From Acidimicrobiia bacterium (GTDB lineage Bacteria; Actinomycetota; Acidimicrobiia; Acidimicrobiales; JANYDT01): DNA of 35,477 bases. Shown here piece after piece: positions 31,424-35,477 of the stretch. The stretch lies in the NCBI GenBank assembly GCA_025359845.1, contig JANYDT010000225.1, positions 1-35,477 of the forward strand, read 5' to 3'. Position 1 is the first letter of the stretch, and every line of letters begins with the position of its first letter. The notes beneath the pieces are model-generated. The model was not told the origin of the DNA and made no database searches. It was given only the letters and a program-made list of their open reading frames with translations. A program made the translations under genes and the position numbers.

Positions 31424-32212
31424 TCACGTGAGGATCGTTGTCAGCCATTGACACCAGCGGTCGAGCCCCTCACCTGTTTTGACTGACAACTCGATCACCG
31501 CCACGTCAGGATTGACGTTGCGCAGATTTACGTAGAAACAGTCCATCTTAAAGTCTAGATAGGGCAAAAGATCAATCTTGTTGACCACCACCAGGTCGAC
31601 TGCTCGGAACATGACGGGGTACTTCAGCGGTTTCTCTTCGCCTTCGGTGACGCTGAATACCATCGCTCGAACGTCTTGACCGATGTCGAATTCCGCCGGG
31701 CAGACAAGGTTGCCTACGTTCTCGACGATCAGCAGGTCGAGCTCGTCGAGGGGCAGACGAGCGAGCGCGGAGCGGACCATCGTCGCATCGAGGTGGCACT
31801 CGCCGCCGAAGCCGCGAGCGGTGTTGACCAGCGCAATGGGCGCGCCGAGCCCGGCCAGCCGATCGGCGTCGAGCGCCGTTTCGATGTCTCCCTCGATCAC
31901 CCCGATACGCGCCACGGTCTGTAGTCGGAGGAGGGTTTCCCGCAACAGCGCGGTTTTGCCGGCGCCGGGCGAAGACATCAGGTTGACGACCTTTACTCCG
32001 GCGCTTCGGAACAGCTCGCGGTTGGTGTCGGCCGCTCGGTCGTTCTCGCCGAAAATCCGCGCCAGCACATCGACGCGCAATCTTCCCGTCTCGTAGCCCG
32101 AATGGTCACCCGCCGGGTGGTGCCGGTCGACCGAATCTGGTGCAGTCCTGTCCGCAGGGAGTAAGTCATGAGTATGTGCAGTCCCGTCAGCGTGATGATG
32201 AAACCGGCCCAT
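31424..32212 (-). CDS. hypB: Hydrogenase nickel incorporation GTPase HypB
   Basis: The 262-aa protein starts MGRFHHHADGTAHTHDLL at ATG 32212 with GGAGG just before; this is the usual actinobacterial HypB start (a longer frame to 32269 exists). The His-rich head (residues about 5-40) is likely to store nickel. The GTPase has P-loop SSPGAGKTALLRETL, EGDIETALDADRL, the metal site FGGECHLDA, IVENVGNLVCPAEFDIG, VFSVTEGEEKPLKYPVMFRAVDLVVVNKIDLLPY. It works with HypA to load nickel into HhyL. It is the last gene of a short minus-strand unit that begins near the LysR-like remnant. Confidence 0.96.
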   Translation of the reverse strand: MGRFHHHADGTAHTHDLLPADRTAPDSVDRHHPAGDHSGYETGRLRVDVLARIFGENDRAADTNRELFRSAGVKVVNLMSSPGAGKTALLRETLLRLQTVARIGVIEGDIETALDADRLAGLGAPIALVNTARGFGGECHLDATMVRSALARLPLDELDLLIVENVGNLVCPAEFDIGQDVRAMVFSVTEGEEKPLKYPVMFRAVDLVVVNKIDLLPYLDFKMDCFYVNLRNVNPDVAVIELSVKTGEGLDRWCQWLTTILT

Positions 32213-32456
32213 GTGGCCTCCGTTCCTCGGTGCGTAGGTTCTCCGTGTTACCTTGTCCGGACCATACACCTCCGAGCTGCCAAGGCGCTCGAGCGGGCGA
32301 CACGACGAGCGGGTGATTTCGTGAGCGGCCGTGGGCCCCGTCGGCTTCCACCAGGAGTTCCACCGCGGATGCGATGCCGGCTCGGTCGACGGCGGCCGCC
32401 TGCACCGACCCGAGTCGGGCCACGGGCACGAATACTTTCAGCTTTATGAGCGTCAC
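32187..32456 (-). pseudogene. Remnant resembling the N-terminus of a LysR-family regulator
   Basis: The 89-aa frame from GTG 32456 begins MTLIKLKVFVPVARLGSVQA, which fits the LysR helix-turn-helix start (M-x-L-x-x-L-x-x-F-x-x-V-A-x-x-G-S-V-x-A-A-A) closely. After that the similarity degrades (AGIASAVELLVEADGAHGRSRNHPLVVSPA only loosely follows the rest of an HTH) and the frame ends inside hypB. No effector domain follows. It may be a decayed regulator with a large deletion reaching the hypB 5' region, or a chance short ORF. If decayed, an operator-like dyad is still present 45 bp upstream. Confidence 0.4.
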
Positions 32457-32500
32457 CGACGGTCACCCTAATGAAACCCAGGCATCTTCTGCCGACGCGA

Positions 32501-32514
32501 TAACCCTTTGGTTA
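32501..32514. promoter_or_regulatory. LysR-type T-N11-A dyad upstream of the LysR-like remnant and hypB
   Basis: TAACC-CTTT-GGTTA is a 14-bp dyad of the T-N11-A kind used by LysR-family regulators, 45 bp before the remnant's start on the minus strand. Its position is that of an autoregulatory site. The motif is short and found by eye. Confidence 0.35.
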
Positions 32515-32565
32515 GGGAAATCGTGTTCGTGGCGACACAAGTTCAACGACGGACGGTCGTGGAGT

Positions 32566-32628
32566 CCTATTGTTGCGCACCCACGCTGCTCGTGAAACCA
32601 TCACGAGCGCGACTCGTCCAATGTGGCC
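32566..32628. repeat. Conserved palindrome/hairpin element, copy 2 (right edge of hydrogenase island)
   Basis: It has the same blocks in the same orientation as copy 1: CCTATTGTTGCGCA (32566-32579), CTCGTGAAA (32589-32597), CATCACGAGCGCGAC (32599-32613), TGTGGCC (32622-32628). The hairpin is GCTCGTGA-AACCA-TCACGAGC (32588-32608). The TGTTGCGCAACA palindrome of copy 1 is only half kept here. It lies in the divergent region 32457-32672 between the hypB-side genes (minus) and the lipid-kinase gene (plus), so it cannot be a terminator for either. A regulatory or mobile/duplicated element is more likely. Confidence 0.7.
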
Positions 32629-32672
32629 AACATCACAATTTCTGGCCAATCGATTCGTACGGAAGCCGCCCC

Positions 32673-33599
32673 TTGCCGAAGGCCCTCCTCATTGTCAATC
32701 CATCCGCCACGGGTGTTTCCGCGCGTAATCGAGTGGTGGTCCAAAACGTGCTCGCCGCTGCGTTCGATTTGACCGTGGCCGAGACCAACCGTAGGGGCCA
32801 TGCAACGCGTCTCGCCCAGGGCGCGGGCGCCGCCGGCTTTGGGCTCGTGATCAGCCTCGGCGGCGACGGCACCGTAAATGAGGTGGCCAACGGTTTGGCC
32901 CGAGGACCTATCACCATGGGCGTGTTGCCGGGTGGGTCGACCAACGTGTTCGCTCGTACTCTCGGAGTCACCAATGATCTGGTCGCGGCGGCCGATCAGC
33001 TGGTCGGGGCGGCCGAAGTCGGCCACATACGGCGTATTGGGCTCGGCAACGTGAACGGCCGGTTCTTCTGCTTCCACGTCGGGATGGGCTTCGACGCCGC
33101 CGTGGTTGCCCAAGTGGAGCGTCGCGGCACGCTAAAGCGCTGGCTTGGCCATCCGCTCTTCATCTACGCCGCGATGGCTACGTGGGCGCGTCACTACGAC
33201 CGAGGGACTCCCGCTTTTTCGGTCACCCTTCCCGATGGGCGATCGATGGATGGCCTATTCGCGGTGGCTATAAATACCGATCCCTACACATTTCTCGGGG
33301 GCCGGGCATTGTCGCTCATCCCCGGTATCGGACTCGACGATCCGCTCGGTCTCGTGAACCTCAGCCGGCTCGGCCTGGCCGGCACCGTGCGGGCCACTCT
33401 GGCCGCCGCTCGAGGCGGCGGACGGCTCGCCAAACTTCGCCACGTCGATGTGGTGGAGGGGTTGGACTCCATGGTCGTCCACGGCCACCGCCCCTTCCCT
33501 TGGCAAGTCGATGGTGACCACCTGGGCGATACCGAACGCCTGGAGTTGCGTCACGAACCGGGCGTCTTGTCCGTAGTCGTGCCCTCACGTCTGGCGTAA
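32673..33599 (+). CDS. Diacylglycerol kinase family lipid kinase
   Basis: The 308-aa protein starts at TTG 32673 so that it reads MPKALLIVNPSATG; the upstream in-frame part overlaps the copy-2 element and lacks similarity. The catalytic domain has LVISLGGDGTVNEVANGL (GGDGT nucleotide motif) and MGVLPGGSTNVFARTLG, then FCFHVGMGFDAAVVAQVE and VDGDHLGDTERLELRHEPG at the C-terminal beta domain. Enzymes of this family phosphorylate diacylglycerol, sphingoid bases or similar lipids at the membrane; the substrate cannot be read from sequence. Monocistronic as far as visible. Confidence 0.93.
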   Translation: MPKALLIVNPSATGVSARNRVVVQNVLAAAFDLTVAETNRRGHATRLAQGAGAAGFGLVISLGGDGTVNEVANGLARGPITMGVLPGGSTNVFARTLGVTNDLVAAADQLVGAAEVGHIRRIGLGNVNGRFFCFHVGMGFDAAVVAQVERRGTLKRWLGHPLFIYAAMATWARHYDRGTPAFSVTLPDGRSMDGLFAVAINTDPYTFLGGRALSLIPGIGLDDPLGLVNLSRLGLAGTVRATLAAARGGGRLAKLRHVDVVEGLDSMVVHGHRPFPWQVDGDHLGDTERLELRHEPGVLSVVVPSRLA

Positions 33600-33683
33600 C
33601 GCGTTCGACGACTGCACGGGCACCCGAACCGTTGCCGTGTCATACTCCCATGACTGCATTTCTACCGCAAGGAGATGAGTCAC

Positions 33684-35477
33684 ATGAGGCGACGGAGTGT
33701 CGGGAGCCGGCTCGGCTGGGTGACGGCGCTGATCTCGGCGGTCAGCCTCGTGGCCAGTTCCTTCGTTGCCACCGCCTCGCATGCGGCGCCACCCGCGACC
33801 CTGATCGGTCGTGATGCAGCCGATCGGATCGCCCTGGCCGCTTTGGCGCCCCAGAACACTCAGAGCCGGGTTGCCGTATTCGGTTTGGACGGCGCGCTCA
33901 GGAGGGGAACGCGGCTGGGTCAGGACGGCCCGTCCACCCAAGCCGAAGCCCGTGTTGTGAAGAACAAAGCGGGCGAATCCACCGTACGCAAGATGCGCCC
34001 GGTCATCTTGAAGTCCGACTCCTGGGTTGTTTGGATGGACCTGGCGCCGGGAGCGTACTTCGAGCATCCCAGTGTCTTGCTGGCCGTGGACGCTCGAACC
34101 GGGCGCATCGCGTCGCGCCTGGATTTCTGGTGGGGTCCCGAGATCAATCTTCGGCCGGCGACTTTCACCCGGACGCTGTACACGCCCCCCGATGCGGCCG
34201 CGGCGCCGACTGCGGCAAGCGTCGGGCCGGAAACTCCCACGAAATCGTTCCTGTCAAGACCCGCTCGGTGGTTTAGCCACGCCGCTTCCCTGGTTGCCCC
34301 GCTACGACTTTTGCAATCGCAGACCAATACCAACCCCTTGCCGTTCGCCAAGGAATGTATCGTCGTGCTGCGCGACCCCAAAGCAGAGACGTTTGTTGCT
34401 AGCGACAAGCTCATTGAGGAATTCGCCGACAAGTGGCTCATACCTAAAAAGGATGCGAAAACCGCGGCTGAACTCGAGAAAGCGGTCGGGGAGTTAACCG
34501 GTAAAGATCCGCGGTGTGAAGATGTGACCATATGGATTACCGCGCACGGCTATCGTGCCCCAGCAACTCCGGAGGAACTGGCCACCGAGAAGGAGGTCAG
34601 AAATTTAGGTAGGGTGGCCGTCACAAGCGAACTCCCGGCGGTCTCTCTCTTTAACGAGGCGGTTTTCACGGCTAAAGATCTCCGTTTCGTTTTCAGCCGG
34701 TTTCCTCGACAGAAGTTCAAGCTCATTGTCGAGTCGTGTTACGCCGGTCGATGGGCGCATTACTTCCAGGAAGGGAAGATTAGGCCGCCCAATTTGCGCA
34801 CCATAGAGGCGAGTAGCAGTGCGTCCGAACTCAGCTTCGGATACGACGGAGGGATTCTGCCACCCGCAAAGCAGTCGAATGGTATATTGACAGGTACCGG
34901 CGGCCCATTGAGACTTTATTTAGGAACGAACAACACGGCCAAGGCCGGGTGGTTCACGTTCCATATGGTATCCGGTCTCGAGAAGTGGATGTTGTTGCCG
35001 TTTCGGGACGAATTTAACGGCGGTGGTCTTCCTTCCCCGCCGGGACGAGATTTCGACCTGGGCCATGGTATTGACCAAGCGTTCGACCTCGGCAAGAATG
35101 ACGATTTCGCGGCCACGCTCGGATGGACCCATCCCACCGCACTGCAGGAACATGACGCAGTAGTCACAAGACAGGATCTGAACCCGCCAAATTTGGGTGT
35201 GTTGGGGCCACAAGGCGGCGCAATCATTACGCCCCCTGGAGGATTCGGTGCGACCGAGTCGCCTACGACTTCCACGACTTCGACCAGCGCTCCATCCACC
35301 ACCACCAGCACCACCACCACGACTTCGACGACATCCACCACCACGACTATTTCGTCGGCTGCGATTGTCGTCGGGGCGACGGGTCCGGTGGTGACGGTGA
35401 CGACGCTGCCTGCCGTAGCGGCGACGACGACGGCACCGGCGAGTACGTCGACGACGGCACCGCCGACTTCGTCCACG
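33684..35477 (+). CDS. Secreted caspase-like (clan CD) protein with Ser/Thr-rich tail, partial at the window end
   Basis: The frame from ATG 33684 (AAGGAG at 33669) is open for 598 codons to the window edge. A signal peptide covers about 1-34 (MRRRSVGSRLGWVTALISA ... ATASHA). After a poorly conserved domain there is a caspase/legumain-type core: ECIVVLRDPKAETF, VTIWITAHGY (His288), FKLIVESCYAGRWAHYF (Cys352) and TIEASSSASELSFGYDGG, which fits the His/Cys dyad of clan CD peptidases. From about residue 525 the sequence is a Thr/Ser/Pro/Ala-rich linker (long ACC/ACG runs), as found before wall or membrane anchors. Codons between 34300 and 35000 are clearly more AT-rich than the neighbours, suggesting acquisition. 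Activity unproven. Confidence 0.8.
   Translation, partial: MRRRSVGSRLGWVTALISAVSLVASSFVATASHAAPPATLIGRDAADRIALAALAPQNTQSRVAVFGLDGALRRGTRLGQDGPSTQAEARVVKNKAGESTVRKMRPVILKSDSWVVWMDLAPGAYFEHPSVLLAVDARTGRIASRLDFWWGPEINLRPATFTRTLYTPPDAAAAPTAASVGPETPTKSFLSRPARWFSHAASLVAPLRLLQSQTNTNPLPFAKECIVVLRDPKAETFVASDKLIEEFADKWLIPKKDAKTAAELEKAVGELTGKDPRCEDVTIWITAHGYRAPATPEELATEKEVRNLGRVAVTSELPAVSLFNEAVFTAKDLRFVFSRFPRQKFKLIVESCYAGRWAHYFQEGKIRPPNLRTIEASSSASELSFGYDGGILPPAKQSNGILTGTGGPLRLYLGTNNTAKAGWFTFHMVSGLEKWMLLPFRDEFNGGGLPSPPGRDFDLGHGIDQAFDLGKNDDFAATLGWTHPTALQEHDAVVTRQDLNPPNLGVLGPQGGAIITPPGGFGATESPTTSTTSTSAPSTTTSTTTTTSTTSTTTTISSAAIVVGATGPVVTVTTLPAVAATTTAPASTSTTAPPTSST

Noticed and set aside
32566-32628. Copy-2 hairpin as an ordinary terminator
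   Set aside because: It lies between divergent genes, so no annotated transcript ends there, and it has no T-run.
33920-34531. 203-aa minus-strand frame
   Set aside because: Antisense to the secreted caspase-like protein, which has a ribosome binding site and signal peptide.
34916-35476. Val-rich 186-aa minus-strand frame at the right edge
   Set aside because: The Val/Asp repeats are only the complement of the Thr/Ser codon runs in the linker of the plus-strand gene.
35263-35477. Short repetitive ACC/ACG tract considered as a CRISPR or microsatellite
   Set aside because: It is a codon-level low-complexity linker in frame with the secreted protein; no spacer/repeat periodicity.
1-35477. tRNA, rRNA, CRISPR arrays, insertion sequences
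   Set aside because: None could be recognised by eye; no transposase, integrase or array-like repeats.

Overview
The window is high-GC DNA with dense, strand-consistent operons, many GTG/TTG starts and repeated 4-bp stop/start overlaps (ATGA, GTGA, TTGA). Together with an actinobacterial-type group 1h [NiFe] hydrogenase locus, this points to an actinobacterium (Actinomycetota). An uncultivated Acidimicrobiia-like lineage would fit, but that placement is inference and no rRNA or tRNA was seen.

Left part (1-3400): the end of an unknown gene, a strong hairpin terminator, a small secreted protein, a DUF1905 protein, then ilvC (branched-chain amino acid synthesis) coupled by an ATGA overlap to an exported FKBP-type isomerase-like protein.

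Region 3432-11200 (+) is one tightly coupled operon: AcpS-type phosphopantetheinyl transferase, carrier protein, acyl-CoA-dehydrogenase-like flavoenzyme, class II aminoacyl-tRNA-synthetase-like amino acid:[carrier protein] ligase, DUF1839 protein, glycoside hydrolase family 2-like protein and a tandem alpha/beta-hydrolase. It reads as a self-contained tRNA- and NRPS-independent pathway. An amino acid is activated, loaded on a dedicated carrier protein, possibly oxidised there, then probably transferred by the DUF1839 protein, which carries Cys/His/Asp motifs like the butirosin acyltransferase BtrH. The product is unknown. This is the best candidate for an undescribed system.

Region 11185-14094: a ThuA-like protein, a small orphan, and etfBA (electron transfer flavoprotein).

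Region 14235-32212 is a high-affinity (group 1h, Hhy-type) [NiFe]-hydrogenase island, almost all on the minus strand. In transcription order it contains a LysR-like remnant and hypB; a PadR-YceI fusion and a small glycine-rich membrane protein; a SIS-HypC fusion, a SIS protein, hypE and hypF; then, from a recognisable promoter, hhyS, hhyL, a NifU-like protein, DUF5947, DUF6084, a 462-aa conserved accessory protein, the maturation endopeptidase, a 34-aa membrane peptide, YceI, hypC, a second small membrane protein and hypD. hypA and a PAS-only protein lie on the plus strand. The set supplies structural subunits, Fe(CN)2CO assembly (HypCDEF), Ni insertion (HypAB), C-terminal processing and probable Fe-S supply. 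No membrane cytochrome subunit or Tat signal is seen. A roughly 65-bp imperfect direct repeat with a conserved hairpin sits at both outer edges of the island (14100 and 32566).

Right end: a diacylglycerol-kinase-family lipid kinase and a secreted caspase-like (clan CD) protein with a Ser/Thr-rich tail that runs off the window.
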